A stretch of DNA of 64,000 nucleotides from Aquabacterium sp. (GCA_017994835.1 JAGOKC010000003.1:1-64000); one strand, 5' to 3'. Shown: positions 45,743 through 55,595, counted from the first letter of the stretch. The notes: a model not told the origin generated them from the sequence alone. Numbers and translations are program-made.

Positions 45743-45769
45743 TCAAGATCACGGCATAAGCGCCGAAAA
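45743..45769 (+). promoter_or_regulatory. Sigma-28-type promoter 1 of the first flagellin gene
   Basis: TCAAGATC, 11 bases, GCCGAAAA. The spacing and -10 match the FliA consensus TAAAGTTT-N11-GCCGATAA (7 of 8 at -10, 5 of 8 at -35). It would start a leader near 185 bases. Confidence 0.55.
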
Positions 45770-45850
45770 CACCTCTATTCACCCGTCAGGAACTGTTGAC
45801 ACCGGCCCCTCAAGGCCACCAAACATCTTCCGGCAGCGTGAAAAAAAGCC

Positions 45851-45877
45851 TAAAGATCTTTTCACAGGCACCGAAAA
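45851..45877 (+). promoter_or_regulatory. Sigma-28-type promoter 2 of the first flagellin gene
   Basis: TAAAGATC, 11 bases, ACCGAAAA. The -35 matches 6 of 8 and the -10 6 of 8, with exact FliA spacing. It would start a leader near 75 bases. Both copies share an AAGATC core. Confidence 0.65.
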
Positions 45878-45959
45878 CCAACTCAACGGGACCAGAAAGT
45901 TCCGTAGCTCAGACAGCCGGCTCAGATGCCGGGTAGTTTTAACACCAAAGGAACGCATC

Positions 45960-46901
45960 ATGGCCTCCAGCATCAACACCAACGCCGTATCGTTGAACTC
46001 CCAGCGCGCGCTGTCTTCCAGCCAGAACAGCCTGTCCACCTCCATGCAGCGTCTGTCCTCTGGCCTGCGCATCAACTCTGCCAAGGACGACGCCGCCGGC
46101 CTGGCCATCGCAGAGCGGATGAACAAGCAGATCAAGGGCATGAACGTGGCCGTGCGCAACGCCAACGATGCCATCTCCTACTCGCAAACTGCTGAAGGTT
46201 CGCTGAGCAAGATTGGCGACAACCTGCAGCGCATGCGTGAACTGGCTGTCCAGTCTCGCAACGCCACCAACTCGGATGGTGACCGCGCCAACCTGCAAAA
46301 AGAATTCGTGCAGCTGCAAGAAGAAATCAGCCGCACGGTTCAGGGCTCCAAGTTCAACGGCGTGTCGATGTTCAGCTCCGGCAATGCCTCGATGGACTTC
46401 CAGGTCGGTGCCGGCACAGACACAAGCGATCACATCACCGTCAGCTCTGCTGCCCTGGGTGGCGGTACCGCAGCCTCGGCCGGTGCCACCATCACCGCAA
46501 CCAGCGATGGCGTGACCGACACTGAACTGAAGAACCTGATGGCCACCCTGACCACGGCCAACACCACCAACTCGACGGCAGCTGGTATTGCCATCGGCGG
46601 CGTCAGCACGATCGTTGTCGGCGACATCGACAACGCCATCAAGGTGATCGACGAAGCACTGAACCAGGTCAACGACAAGCGCGCTCAGTTCGGTGCTGTC
46701 CAGAACCGCTTCGAGTCCGTGATCTCCAACCTGCAGGTCAGCATCGAAAACGAGTCCGCTGCCCGAGGCCGCATCATGGACGCCGACTTCGCCGCTGAAA
46801 CCGCCAACCTGTCTCGCTCGCAGATCCTGCAACAGGCCGGCACCGCGATGATTGCTCAGGCCAATCTGCTGCCACAGTCGGTACTCTCTCTCCTGCGCTG
46901 A
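45960..46901 (+). CDS. fliC: Flagellin
   Basis: A 313-residue filament subunit. The D0/D1 ends are intact: QRLSSGLRINSAKDDAAGLA and QKEFVQLQEEISRTV at the front, ANLSRSQILQQAGTAM at the back. The middle (about residues 135-215) is short, Ser/Thr/Gly/Ala-rich and likely surface-exposed, with many candidate O-glycosylation sites. FliC of E. coli is far longer (498). A terminator follows. The second flagellin, 240 bases downstream, is nearly identical at both ends and differs in the middle. Confidence 0.97.
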   Translation: MASSINTNAVSLNSQRALSSSQNSLSTSMQRLSSGLRINSAKDDAAGLAIAERMNKQIKGMNVAVRNANDAISYSQTAEGSLSKIGDNLQRMRELAVQSRNATNSDGDRANLQKEFVQLQEEISRTVQGSKFNGVSMFSSGNASMDFQVGAGTDTSDHITVSSAALGGGTAASAGATITATSDGVTDTELKNLMATLTTANTTNSTAAGIAIGGVSTIVVGDIDNAIKVIDEALNQVNDKRAQFGAVQNRFESVISNLQVSIENESAARGRIMDADFAAETANLSRSQILQQAGTAMIAQANLLPQSVLSLLR

Positions 46902-46940
46902 CCCTCAGGTTGGCAGCCCAACGGCTTGCCACCCAACTCA

Positions 46941-46967
46941 AAGCCGCCCCATCCGGGGCGGCTTTTT
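46941..46967 (+). terminator. Intrinsic terminator after the first flagellin gene
   Basis: AAGCCGCCCC, four-base loop, GGGGCGGCTT, then TTT. Ten base pairs and a T-run 40 bases past the stop make it a strong terminator, so the second flagellin needs its own promoter. Confidence 0.9.
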
Positions 46968-47142
46968 CATGTGCGACTGAAACCCGGAACTGGCAACCCT
47001 TTCACCCTCACATCCAGCGTTCATGATCAAAAGCCTGGCTCCAGAATTCGTTCACAGGCTGAAGAACTCCCGCACTTCTTTGGCCAGCTCAACGCAGGCC
47101 GGCGCTCTCGCCGGAATCCAAGAAATTCTTTAGGAGTGCAAC

Positions 47143-48087
47143 ATGGCCCAATCGATCAACACCAACATGCCTTCGCTCAATGCGCAGCGCAACCTGAACA
47201 CCTCCCAGACCTCTCTGGCAACCTCCATGCAGCGCCTGTCGTCCGGCTTGCGCGTCAACTCGGCCAAGGACGATGCCGCAGGTCTGGCCATCGCCGAGCG
47301 CATGAACACCCAGATTCGCGGCATGAACGTGGCCGTGCGCAACGCCAACGATGGCATCTCCTTCGCTCAAACCGCAGAAGGTTCGCTGAGCAAGATTGGT
47401 GACAACCTGCAGCGCATGCGAGAGCTGGCTGTGCAATCGCGCAACGCCACCAACTCGGAAGGCGACCGCAGCAACCTGCAAAAGGAATTCACTCAGCTGC
47501 AGGAAGAAATCGACCGCACCATCAAGAACTCCAAGTTCAACGGCGGCTCGCTCTTCAGCTCTGCCAGCACCACACTGACCTTCCAGGTGGGGGCCGGCAC
47601 AGAAGACAGTGATCGCATCACCGTCAGCTCTGCAGCGCTGGGTGGCGGCACCGCCGCCTCGGCAGGCAGCGTGATCGCCACCTTCGACGGCAGCCTCAGC
47701 CAGACTGAAGTTCAAAACCTGATGGCAACCCTGACCACCACCAACACCGGCAACTCAACGGCTGCAGGCATCTCGATTGGTGGCACCAGCGCCGTGGTCG
47801 GCACAGACATTGACAGCGCCATCAAGGTCATCGACGAAGCACTTACCCAGGTCAACGACAAGCGCGCTCAGTTTGGTGCGGTGCAAAACCGCTTTGAAGC
47901 CGTCATCTCCAACCTGCAAGTCAGCGTCGAAAACGAATCTGCCGCCCGTGGCCGTATCATGGATGCTGACTTTGCTGCGGAAACTGCCAACCTGTCACGT
48001 TCACAGATCCTGCAACAGGCGGGCACGGCCATGCTGACCCAGGCCAACCAGTTGCCACAGGCGGTCCTACAGCTTCTGCAAGGTTGA
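47143..48087 (+). CDS. fliC: Flagellin (second copy)
   Basis: A 314-residue flagellin close to the first. Ends match (MAQSINTNMPSLNAQRNLN, ANLSRSQILQQAGTAMLT). The central third (residues 135-215) differs more, with GSLFSSASTTLTFQVG and IATFDGSLSQTEVQN. A TAGGAGTGCAAC ribosome-binding site precedes the ATG. The leader holds a CCGGCG-CTCT-CGCCGG hairpin (47099-47114). No sigma-28 box with correct spacing was found in the 175-base leader. Confidence 0.96.
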   Translation: MAQSINTNMPSLNAQRNLNTSQTSLATSMQRLSSGLRVNSAKDDAAGLAIAERMNTQIRGMNVAVRNANDGISFAQTAEGSLSKIGDNLQRMRELAVQSRNATNSEGDRSNLQKEFTQLQEEIDRTIKNSKFNGGSLFSSASTTLTFQVGAGTEDSDRITVSSAALGGGTAASAGSVIATFDGSLSQTEVQNLMATLTTTNTGNSTAAGISIGGTSAVVGTDIDSAIKVIDEALTQVNDKRAQFGAVQNRFEAVISNLQVSVENESAARGRIMDADFAAETANLSRSQILQQAGTAMLTQANQLPQAVLQLLQG

Positions 48088-48122
48088 TAGTTTTTTTCAA
48101 CTAAATAAACTTGCTTCGCGCC

Positions 48123-48149
48123 TCAAGTTTTCCCCGAGCGCGCCGAAGT
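48123..48149 (+). promoter_or_regulatory. Sigma-28-type promoter of fliD
   Basis: TCAAGTTT, 11 bases, GCCGAAGT. The -35 matches 7 of 8 and the -10 5 of 8, with exact spacing, 59 bases before the fliD ATG. Confidence 0.6.
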
Positions 48150-48207
48150 TGACAGTGTCCGGGTGAATTTTTCATCCGGACACTTGTGCATTGAAAGGGG
48201 ATGCGTC

Positions 48208-49647
48208 ATGGCCACCTTAAGTTCACTCGGCGTCGGCAGCGGGTTGGACGCGGAAAACATCGTCACCAGTCTGGTGGCTTTGGAGCGCAAGCCCGCTGAA
48301 GCGATCAAGACCGAAAACACCAAACTGGAAACCAAGGTTTCGACCTGGGGCAAGATCCAGGGTGCCTTTTCGTCTCTGCAAGACGCAGCCTCGGCACTCA
48401 ACAGTGACGCCTTCTGGACCGCCACGAAAGCCACCAGCAGCGATGCCGCAACCGTGGGCGTCACCACCAGCGCCAGCAGTGCGCCTGGCTCGTACAGCGT
48501 CACCGTTCAATCTCTGGCCAGTTCGCAGTACCTGGCCAGCGCCGCCTACGCCACCAAGACCACTGCGGTCGGCCAGGGAACCCTGAGCATTCAGCTGGGC
48601 ACCTACGCCTCCAGTGGCGAACCACCCGTGGTCACCTTCAACGCCAAAGCCGCAGCCAGCCAGCTCGACATCACCATTGGCCCAGAAGACAACACCCTCG
48701 AAAAGATCCGGGACAAGATCAACAGCGCAGGCGCTGGCATCACCGCCTCCTTGGTGAACGATGCCACTGGCTCGCGCCTTGTTTTGCGTGGTGCAACCGG
48801 CGCAGACAACGCCTTCAAGATCTCGGTCACCGAAGATGTCGCAGCCCCCGGCCTGTCTGCACTGGCCTACGACGCCTCCACGGGCGGCACCAGTCAGATG
48901 AGCCGCACCCAATCCGCCAGCAACGCCCAGGCCACCATCAACGGCTTGGCTGTCTCGTCTGCCAGCAACACCATGAGCGATGTGGTCGATGGACTGACGC
49001 TGCAACTCGGCAAGGTCAGCGCCACGCCCACCAACATCGAGGTCAACCGCGACACCGACGCCATCCGCAAGGGCATTGACACCTTCGTCTCTGCTTACAA
49101 CAACGTGGTCAGCACCATCCGCGTTCAGACCAAGTACGACGAGGCCTCCAAAACTTCCGGCCCGCTGCAAGGGGACTCCACTGCGCGTGGGCTGCTTTCG
49201 CAGATCCGCAACCTGATCGGCAGCAACAGCGGGGCTTCCAGCGTTTTTGGACGCCTCTCCGACATTGGCATGGACATCAACGTCGATGGCACCCTGGCGG
49301 TCAAAAGCAGCAAGATGAGCGAAGCCATGGGCAACCTGGGCGAGCTCAAAAAATTCTTTGCCAACAGCGACACCGCCAACGTCAGCAACGATGGCATGTC
49401 CCAGCGCATCAAATCCTTGACCACGCAGTTGCTGGGCACCGATGGGGCCATCAGCAGCCGCACAGAAGGCATCAAGAGCATGATCGAGCGCAACAAGGAC
49501 AAGATCGAGCGCATTGATGTCAAGGCGGCACTGGCCGAGGCCAGGCTGCGGGCGCAGTACACCCTGCTGGACAACAACATGGCCAAGCTCAACGGCCTGT
49601 CCAGCTACGTGTCGGCGCAGCTGGCCGCACTGAACAAGAACAATTGA
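48208..49647 (+). CDS. fliD: Flagellar filament cap protein FliD
   Basis: A 479-residue cap protein (HAP2) needed to polymerise flagellin at the filament tip. LSSLGVGSGLDAENIVTSLV starts the D0 coil and VGSGLD is the family signature. Ser/Thr-rich central domains follow and the end carries ALAEARLRAQYTLLDNNMAK. The ATG at 48208 follows AAAGGGG; a longer start upstream falls inside the promoter. fliS begins 97 bases downstream. Confidence 0.97.
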   Translation: MATLSSLGVGSGLDAENIVTSLVALERKPAEAIKTENTKLETKVSTWGKIQGAFSSLQDAASALNSDAFWTATKATSSDAATVGVTTSASSAPGSYSVTVQSLASSQYLASAAYATKTTAVGQGTLSIQLGTYASSGEPPVVTFNAKAAASQLDITIGPEDNTLEKIRDKINSAGAGITASLVNDATGSRLVLRGATGADNAFKISVTEDVAAPGLSALAYDASTGGTSQMSRTQSASNAQATINGLAVSSASNTMSDVVDGLTLQLGKVSATPTNIEVNRDTDAIRKGIDTFVSAYNNVVSTIRVQTKYDEASKTSGPLQGDSTARGLLSQIRNLIGSNSGASSVFGRLSDIGMDINVDGTLAVKSSKMSEAMGNLGELKKFFANSDTANVSNDGMSQRIKSLTTQLLGTDGAISSRTEGIKSMIERNKDKIERIDVKAALAEARLRAQYTLLDNNMAKLNGLSSYVSAQLAALNKNN

Positions 49648-49744
49648 CGGTCATTTGCCCCTCATTTCAGCGCTTGAATCTCATCAAGACTTTGCGCGGT
49701 CGGCCGATAACTGATACATCACCGACAATCAGCAGAGCACCCAG

Positions 49745-50212
49745 ATGTTTGCACCTGCCAGCCCGTTTCACCGCCCCACCCCAGCAGGAGAGCGCCCCAT
49801 GACCGGCATGTACCGCAGAGTCGCTGTCGAGACCAGTGTCAACACGGCCTCGCCACACCAATTGATCAAGTTGTTGCTTGATGGCTTCTTCGACGCTGTC
49901 GCATCCGCTCGGGGTGCCATCCGCGCCGGCGATCTGGAGCTCAAAGCCAAAGCCTTCCATCGCGCCATCGGCATTGTCGATGAAGGCCTCAAGGCGAGCC
50001 TCGACACCCGCGTGGGTGGTGAACTGGCCGACAACCTGTCCAATCTGTACGCTTACATCAGCCTGCGTCTGGCACAGGCCAACCTCCGCAACGACGAGGC
50101 TCTCCTCGATGAATGCGTCAAGCTGATGACCCCGGTGCGCGAAGCCTGGATCGCCATCGCCGATCAGGCCGATCACACCCCTGTTCGCGGTGGTCTGGAG
50201 ATTCAAGCATGA
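49745..50212 (+). CDS. fliS: Flagellar export chaperone FliS
   Basis: A 155-residue helical chaperone that binds flagellin before export. MFAPASPFHRP resembles the usual MY-SPF start; YRRVAVETSVNTASPHQLIK and LLLDGFFDAVASARGAI are the signature blocks. Length is a little above the usual 130. The fliT start overlaps its stop (ATGA). Confidence 0.95.
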   Translation: MFAPASPFHRPTPAGERPMTGMYRRVAVETSVNTASPHQLIKLLLDGFFDAVASARGAIRAGDLELKAKAFHRAIGIVDEGLKASLDTRVGGELADNLSNLYAYISLRLAQANLRNDEALLDECVKLMTPVREAWIAIADQADHTPVRGGLEIQA

Positions 50213-50556
50213 ATGCCACCGACCTCATCACCGCCCGTGAAACCGAGCAACTCTCACGCAATCTGCTGGGCTACTACGAGGCCATCGAAACAGCCAGCCT
50301 GGACATGTTGCAAGCCGCCCGCGATGGCGACTGGGACACCGTGGTCAAGCTCGAAGGTGCCTGCGCCGTGCTGATCGAGCAACTCAAGCATGCCTCGGAA
50401 ACCCGCGCACTGGGCCGCGACGAACGCGCGCTCAAGAGTCGCATCATGCAACGCATCTTGTTCAATGATGCCGAAATACGCACACTCGCCGAGCCGTGGC
50501 TCCACGATCTCAGCCGTATGATGGGGACATCTACAGACCCCAAGAAGATGCACTGA
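50209..50556 (+). CDS. fliT: FliT-like flagellar chaperone
   Basis: A 115-residue helical protein starting MNATDLITARETEQLSRNLL. It is identified mainly by position (coupled to fliS, after fliD) and by size and helical content; sequence similarity to FliT is faint. In other bacteria FliT binds FliD and the FlhDC regulator. The start is the ATG overlapping the fliS stop. Confidence 0.65.
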   Translation: MNATDLITARETEQLSRNLLGYYEAIETASLDMLQAARDGDWDTVVKLEGACAVLIEQLKHASETRALGRDERALKSRIMQRILFNDAEIRTLAEPWLHDLSRMMGTSTDPKKMH

Positions 50557-50574
50557 GCATCTCTCCACAGGACG

Positions 50575-51324
50575 ATGAGCAAACCGTTGAACGACCGCAT
50601 CTCTCGCAGCGCGCTGGATGACTACCGCATCACGTCCGACATCGAAATCTTTGATCTGCTGCGCCAAGTTGAGACTTCACGCACCCTGGTGACCCTCAGC
50701 AGTCCGGAGGGTCACAGCTACACCACGATGATCTGGAACATCGAACCCCAACGCGATCTCCTGGGATTCAGTGGTGAAAGTCAACATGCCGGCCTGCGGG
50801 CTTTGCTCGAATCCGAAGAAGTCGCAGCGGTGGCCTACCTCGACAGCATCAAGCTCCAGTTCGACCTGGAAGGCTTGGTGCTGGTGCGGGGCGATCAGCA
50901 CGACGTCATCACGGCACGCTACCCCCGCGCGCTTTACCGGTTTCAGCGCCGCACCTGCTTTCGGGTCAAACCCTCGATCAGCGCCATGCCAATGGCGCAT
51001 TTCCCCCACCCTGCACAGCCTCAGACGCAACTGTCGCTGCGCGTACTCGATGTCAGCCTGGGTGGTGTCGCGCTGTTCCTGCCCGAAAACATCCCTGCCA
51101 TCGCCGATGGCACCCGCATCCCCTCCTGCAGCCTGCGTCTTGACGACGACACCTGGCTGGAAGTCGCCTTCATCATGCGACATGCCACGGCCATCCACCC
51201 CGAAACCCGAGGCGCGCGCCTGGGCTGCGAATTTGTCAACCTCGGCCAGGCCGAGCGCGATCTGCAGCTCTACATCAACCAGACCCAAAAGCGTCAACTC
51301 GCCCTCGCTGCACGCAAGGTTTGA
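50575..51324 (+). CDS. ycgR: Flagellar brake protein YcgR (PilZ domain)
   Basis: A 249-residue cyclic di-GMP effector. An N-terminal YcgR domain (about 10-118) precedes the PilZ domain, where RRTCFR (125-130) and DVSLGG (159-164) form the two cyclic di-GMP binding motifs. Bound YcgR slows the motor. A AGGA sits before the ATG, 18 bases after fliT. It places c-di-GMP control of motility in the same unit. Confidence 0.93.
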   Translation: MSKPLNDRISRSALDDYRITSDIEIFDLLRQVETSRTLVTLSSPEGHSYTTMIWNIEPQRDLLGFSGESQHAGLRALLESEEVAAVAYLDSIKLQFDLEGLVLVRGDQHDVITARYPRALYRFQRRTCFRVKPSISAMPMAHFPHPAQPQTQLSLRVLDVSLGGVALFLPENIPAIADGTRIPSCSLRLDDDTWLEVAFIMRHATAIHPETRGARLGCEFVNLGQAERDLQLYINQTQKRQLALAARKV

Positions 51325-51369
51325 TCAAAACTGGCATGCAGTCGGGTCGAGCGCTGATAGCATCGCCAC

Positions 51370-52332
51370 ATGACCGTGTCCGCCCCCTCCTCATCCCCCT
51401 GGGTGATCGCCACCCGTGAAAGCCGCCTTGCCCTGTGGCAGGCTGAGCATGTTCAAGCCTTGCTGCAAACGCGCTTTGGCCGCTCGGTCACCTTGCTGGG
51501 CATGACCACCAAAGGGGACCAGATCCTCGATCGCGCCCTCTCGAAGGTAGGTGGCAAAGGTCTATTCGTTAAAGAACTTGAAGTGGCCCTGGAAGAAGGC
51601 CGCGCCGACCTGGCTGTGCACTCCCTCAAGGATGTGCCCATGGAGCTGCCGGACGGTTTCGTGCTGGCCGCCGTGTTAGAGCGCGAAGACCCGCGTGATG
51701 CCTTCGTCTCCAACCAGCACGCCAGCCTCGATGCCCTGCCCCAAGGGGCTGTGGTGGGCACCTCCAGCCTGCGCCGCATGGTGCAACTGCGCGACCTTCG
51801 CCCCGACCTGCAGATCGAACCACTGCGTGGCAACCTTGACACCCGCCTGCGCAAGCTCGACGAAGGCCAGTACGACGCCATCATTCTCGCTGCAGCAGGC
51901 CTCAAGCGCCTGGGCCTGAGCGAGCGCATTCGCCAGCACATCGACACCGTCGTGATGTTGCCGGCTGCGGGTCAAGGTGCGTTGGGTCTCGAAATCCGCA
52001 GCCAGCACGCCGAGCTGACGCAAGCGCTCGGCACCCTGGCTCACACCCCCACCTGGCTGGCCACGCTGGCCGAGCGCGGCGTCTCACGCGCCATGGGCGG
52101 CAGTTGCTCCATGCCGCTGGCGGCCTTTGCCGAATGGCAAGCTGGCCCCTCGCACGACAGCGAGCCCGTTCTGGTCTTGAAAGCCCTGCTGGGACACCCC
52201 GAACAGCCTTTCCTGGTCCACGCCTCGGCCACCGATCGGCCCCGCAACGCGGCCGAAGCCGATGCCATGGGACGTCAGATTGCGGCACAGCTGCAAGCCC
52301 AGGCCGGTGAAGACTGGCTGGCTGCCCTGTAA
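51370..52332 (+). CDS. hemC: Porphobilinogen deaminase
   Basis: A 320-residue cytoplasmic enzyme of tetrapyrrole synthesis, joining four porphobilinogens. [29 protein letters not shown] [13 protein letters not shown] and [14 protein letters not shown] are typical. The dipyrromethane cofactor cysteine lies in [12 protein letters not shown]. It starts the hemC-hemD-hemX-hemY unit. Four bases separate it from hemD. Confidence 0.98.
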   Translation: MTVSAPSSSPWVIATRESRLALWQAEHVQALLQTRFGRSVTLLGMTTKGDQILDRALSKVGGKGLFVKELEVALEEGRADLAVHSLKDVPMELPDGFVLAAVLEREDPRDAFVSNQHASLDALPQGAVVGTSSLRRMVQLRDLRPDLQIEPLRGNLDTRLRKLDEGQYDAIILAAAGLKRLGLSERIRQHIDTVVMLPAAGQGALGLEIRSQHAELTQALGTLAHTPTWLATLAERGVSRAMGGSCSMPLAAFAEWQAGPSHDSEPVLVLKALLGHPEQPFLVHASATDRPRNAAEADAMGRQIAAQLQAQAGEDWLAAL

Positions 52333-52335
52333 ATC

Positions 52336-53193
52336 GTGCAAACCACAGGGTCACCGTGCATTCTGGTCACCCGGCCAGAACCCCAGACCACCCAATGGGC
52401 GCAAGCACTTCGCGCACACCAGCTCGATGCGTGCGCCTTGCCACTCATCGCCATTGAAGGTCCGGTCAACCCAGCACCCGTCATCAGACTCTGGCACCAC
52501 CTCGCGCAGCAACGCCTGCTCATGTTCGTCAGCCCGGCTGCCGTGGACTGGTTTTTCAAACTGCGCCCGGCTGATGCCCACTGGCCACCCGACACCCTGG
52601 CCGCCGCACCTGGCCCCGGCACAGCGCGGCAATTGATCGAGGCTGGCGCACCCTGCGGCCTCACCTCCGGTCAGATTCTCAGCCCCCAGGCTGACGCCGA
52701 ACAATTCGATTCGGAGTCACTCTGGCCAGTGCTCGCCCGCCTGAACTGGCAAGGGCAATCGGTCTGCATCATCAGCGGAGGAGACACGCAGGAAGCACGC
52801 GGTCGCACCTGGTTGACCGAACAACTGCGCGCACGCGGTGCCCAGGTCGAGTCGTTGCTGTGCTACCAGCGCGGCCCAGGTCACTGGTCACCAGCCCAGC
52901 AGGCTCTGGCGCGATCCGCTCTGGCAGCGCCAGCAACCCACGTGTGGTTGCTCAGCAGTTCACAAAGCCTCGACCTCCTCCTCGACCACCACCTGCCTGG
53001 CCTGAACCTGTCTGCCCCGCCGGACTGGTCACAAGCCCGCGCACTCAGCACTCATCCTCGGATCACCGAGCGGGCCCGCATGCTGGGCATCACCCACATC
53101 CTTGAAACACGTCCAACGCTGCAGTCCGTGGTCGCAGCATTGCGTCCCCCCTCCAGACTGCCAGGCAGCGTCGATACAATCGAGTCACTGTGA
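52336..53193 (+). CDS. hemD: Uroporphyrinogen-III synthase
   Basis: A 285-residue enzyme that closes hydroxymethylbilane to uroporphyrinogen III. MQTTGSPCILVTRPEPQTTQ opens it; the family is weakly conserved and the main support is position, size, two-lobe fold and HVWLLSSSQSLDLLL near the C-terminus. GTG start. The hemX start overlaps its stop by four bases. Confidence 0.9.
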   Translation: MQTTGSPCILVTRPEPQTTQWAQALRAHQLDACALPLIAIEGPVNPAPVIRLWHHLAQQRLLMFVSPAAVDWFFKLRPADAHWPPDTLAAAPGPGTARQLIEAGAPCGLTSGQILSPQADAEQFDSESLWPVLARLNWQGQSVCIISGGDTQEARGRTWLTEQLRARGAQVESLLCYQRGPGHWSPAQQALARSALAAPATHVWLLSSSQSLDLLLDHHLPGLNLSAPPDWSQARALSTHPRITERARMLGITHILETRPTLQSVVAALRPPSRLPGSVDTIESL

Positions 53194-54314
53194 CCGAGCC
53201 AACCCACCCCACCCCCGAGACCCTGCCCGCCCGCGTGGTGCCGCAGATCGAACAAGATCTCACCCCAAGCCCCGCTCCGGCAGACTGGGTGCGCTGGGCC
53301 GTGCTGGTACTGAGCCTGACCTCAGCGGGTGGCCTCTGGTTAGCCTGGCAAGCGCAGTCGCGCGTACAGGGTCTTGAACAAGAATTGGTGCGTCGCCAGC
53401 AAGCTAGCCAGACCCAGGCCACTGAAGCACACCTGATGGCACGCTCTGCCCAGGAGCTCTCTCGCGAATCTGCCGCCCGCACCGCCCTGCTCGAAACACG
53501 TCTGGCCGAGGTGGCGCTGCAACGCACCCAGGTTGAAGATCTGATCAAAAATCTCAGCACCTCGCGTGACGAAAACCTGCTGGCCGACATCGAGGCCAGT
53601 CTTCGCGTGGCCACACAACAAGCCTCCCTCACGGGCAGCGCCGAGCCGCTGGTGGTCGCCCTGCAATCGGCTGAAGCCCGCCTGACCCGTGCCGCGCAGC
53701 CGCGCCTCGACAACATCCGCAGGGCCGTCGCCAAGGATCTGGACCAGGTGCGCGCCACACGGGTGGCCGACCTCAACGCCCTGACCGTCAGGCTCGACGA
53801 AGCCACCCGTCTGGTTGATGAAGTACCGCTGCTCAACTCCCCCGAAGCGGCGCGGCGCCCCCCCCGACCCACCAAGCCGCCAGCCCCCTCTAACGTGGCA
53901 GCCACCCCTGAACCCGTCGCACCTGCAGACAACTGGCGTGCCCGCGCCTACGCCTGGCTAGGCCAGACCGGGCAAAGCATCTGGCACGAAACACGCAACC
54001 TCATCCGTGTCACCCAGATCAATCGCCCGGAAGGCATGCTGATTTCACCAGAGCAAAGCTTCTTCCTGCGCGAGAACATCAAGCTGCGCCTGCTCAACGC
54101 CCGCCTGGCCCTGCTCAGCCGTCAGACCACCATCGCCGTCAGCGATCTTCAGGAAGTCGAGGCCAGCTTGCCTCGCTACTTCGACACACAGTCGCGCAAA
54201 ACACAGCTGCTGCGTACCATGTTGCTCGATGTGGCCCAACAGAGCACCCAGACCGCCATGCCCCGCCCTGATGACACCCTGGCCGCCCTAGCCACCGTGT
54301 CGGCGGGCCGCTGA
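53190..54314 (+). CDS. hemX: HemX-like membrane-anchored protein
   Basis: A 374-residue protein with one transmembrane helix at about residues 34-53, followed by a long coiled-coil and a predicted periplasmic part. The N-terminal head is acidic and Pro-rich. Despite its frequent naming as uroporphyrinogen-III C-methyltransferase, no SAM-binding motif is visible. Its role is uncertain, possibly in organising the heme enzymes. Located between hemD and hemY, its usual place. Confidence 0.9.
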   Translation: MTEPTHPTPETLPARVVPQIEQDLTPSPAPADWVRWAVLVLSLTSAGGLWLAWQAQSRVQGLEQELVRRQQASQTQATEAHLMARSAQELSRESAARTALLETRLAEVALQRTQVEDLIKNLSTSRDENLLADIEASLRVATQQASLTGSAEPLVVALQSAEARLTRAAQPRLDNIRRAVAKDLDQVRATRVADLNALTVRLDEATRLVDEVPLLNSPEAARRPPRPTKPPAPSNVAATPEPVAPADNWRARAYAWLGQTGQSIWHETRNLIRVTQINRPEGMLISPEQSFFLRENIKLRLLNARLALLSRQTTIAVSDLQEVEASLPRYFDTQSRKTQLLRTMLLDVAQQSTQTAMPRPDDTLAALATVSAGR

Positions 54315-54341
54315 CCCACCGCACCCAAGGACCGACGCCCC

Positions 54342-55595
54342 ATGCGCTCCATCGTCTGGTTTTTGCTGGTTGCCGTGATGGCCGTTGTCGGAGCAACCGC
54401 TCTGGGTGCCAACGACGGTCTCGTCACCATTTACTGGCGCGGCTGGCGCACCGACTTCTCGCTCAACCTTTTCCTGCTGGTGCTGGTTGGCTTTTTCATG
54501 GCGGTGTATTCACTGATCCGCGCCCTCGACAGCCTGCTGGCACTGCCCAGACGTGCCAAACAATGGCGCATCACTCGCCGAGACCGTGTCGCCCAGGCCG
54601 CACTGCGTGAAGGCCTCGCCCAGTACCTGGCTGGCCGTTACACCCGTGCCCACAAAACCTGCCAGAAGGCCATCGCCATCCAGGCTGACACACCTGAACT
54701 CGCCCTCGACGCCGAATTCACTGCGCTGGCGCACATGCTTTCAGCCGGCAGCTTGCACCGACTGCAAGACCGCGCCAGGCGTGACGAGCACCTGCAACGC
54801 GCACTCGAGCTCTCACAACTGACGCGCAAGCCACGCGCCACCGAAGAAGGTGCACGCCTGATGGCGGCAGAAAGCGCTCTGGATGACCGGGACGCCACCC
54901 GTGCCTTGCGCGAATTGGCAGCCCTGCCACCGGGCGTGGCACGGCGCACCCAGGCACTGCGCCTGAAGCTGCAAGCCGCGCGCCTGGCCCGTCAGCCCAT
55001 GGAAGCTTTGCGCACCGCACGCCTGCTGGCCAAACACCAGGGCTTCACATCCACGGCAGCCGAAGGCCTGCTGCGCACCCTGGCTGGTGAAACCCTTGAC
55101 GGCGCACGGGATGCGGACCAGATGCGCTCCCTGTGGGTCAACCTGGACCTGCACGAAAAGCGCGACCCCCTGGTCGTGGCCGACGCGGCCCGACGCATGT
55201 CACGACTGGGCGCGCCGCACGAAGCGCGCCAATGGTTGGCCCCGCTTTGGGATCAGATCAACAAGCAACCGCCTGAGGCGGTCACCGCCCTGTCACTGGC
55301 CCTGCGTGAAAGCCTGACAGAGCTCGAAGCCGAGTGGCTGCCCCGTCTGGACACCGCCACCACTGCCGCCTTGCGCAACCCTGGGCTGGCACTCACCTTG
55401 GGCCTCGCTTTGGCCGAGCGTCAGTTGTGGGGCAAAGCGCGCGGCATGCTCTTGTCAGCGGCCAACGACCTGCAACTCGACCTCACGGATCGCCGCGCAG
55501 CATGGGCGCAACTGGGCCAGCTGGCCGAGCGCGAAGGCCGGCCTGACGAAGCCGCCCGCTTCTACCGACTCGCGGCGTTGCCCGAGCGCGACTGA
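54342..55595 (+). CDS. hemY: HemY-type TPR membrane protein
   Basis: A 417-residue protein with two N-terminal transmembrane helices (residues 3-20 and 42-64) and TPR-like helices across the remainder. SIVWFLLVAVMAVVGATALG and NDGLVTIYWRGWRTDFSLNL are the family's N-terminal block. It is distinct from the Gram-positive protoporphyrinogen oxidase also called HemY. No catalytic residue is seen. It ends the heme unit, 28 bases after hemX. Confidence 0.93.
   Translation: MRSIVWFLLVAVMAVVGATALGANDGLVTIYWRGWRTDFSLNLFLLVLVGFFMAVYSLIRALDSLLALPRRAKQWRITRRDRVAQAALREGLAQYLAGRYTRAHKTCQKAIAIQADTPELALDAEFTALAHMLSAGSLHRLQDRARRDEHLQRALELSQLTRKPRATEEGARLMAAESALDDRDATRALRELAALPPGVARRTQALRLKLQAARLARQPMEALRTARLLAKHQGFTSTAAEGLLRTLAGETLDGARDADQMRSLWVNLDLHEKRDPLVVADAARRMSRLGAPHEARQWLAPLWDQINKQPPEAVTALSLALRESLTELEAEWLPRLDTATTAALRNPGLALTLGLALAERQLWGKARGMLLSAANDLQLDLTDRRAAWAQLGQLAEREGRPDEAARFYRLAALPERD

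Noticed and set aside
47099..47114. Terminator or riboswitch in the leader of the second flagellin
   Set aside because: The CCGGCG/CGCCGG stem is only six pairs, has no T-run, and no riboswitch-like conserved core was recognised.
45960..48087. A long direct repeat
   Set aside because: It is explained by two paralogous flagellin genes, not by a mobile repeat.
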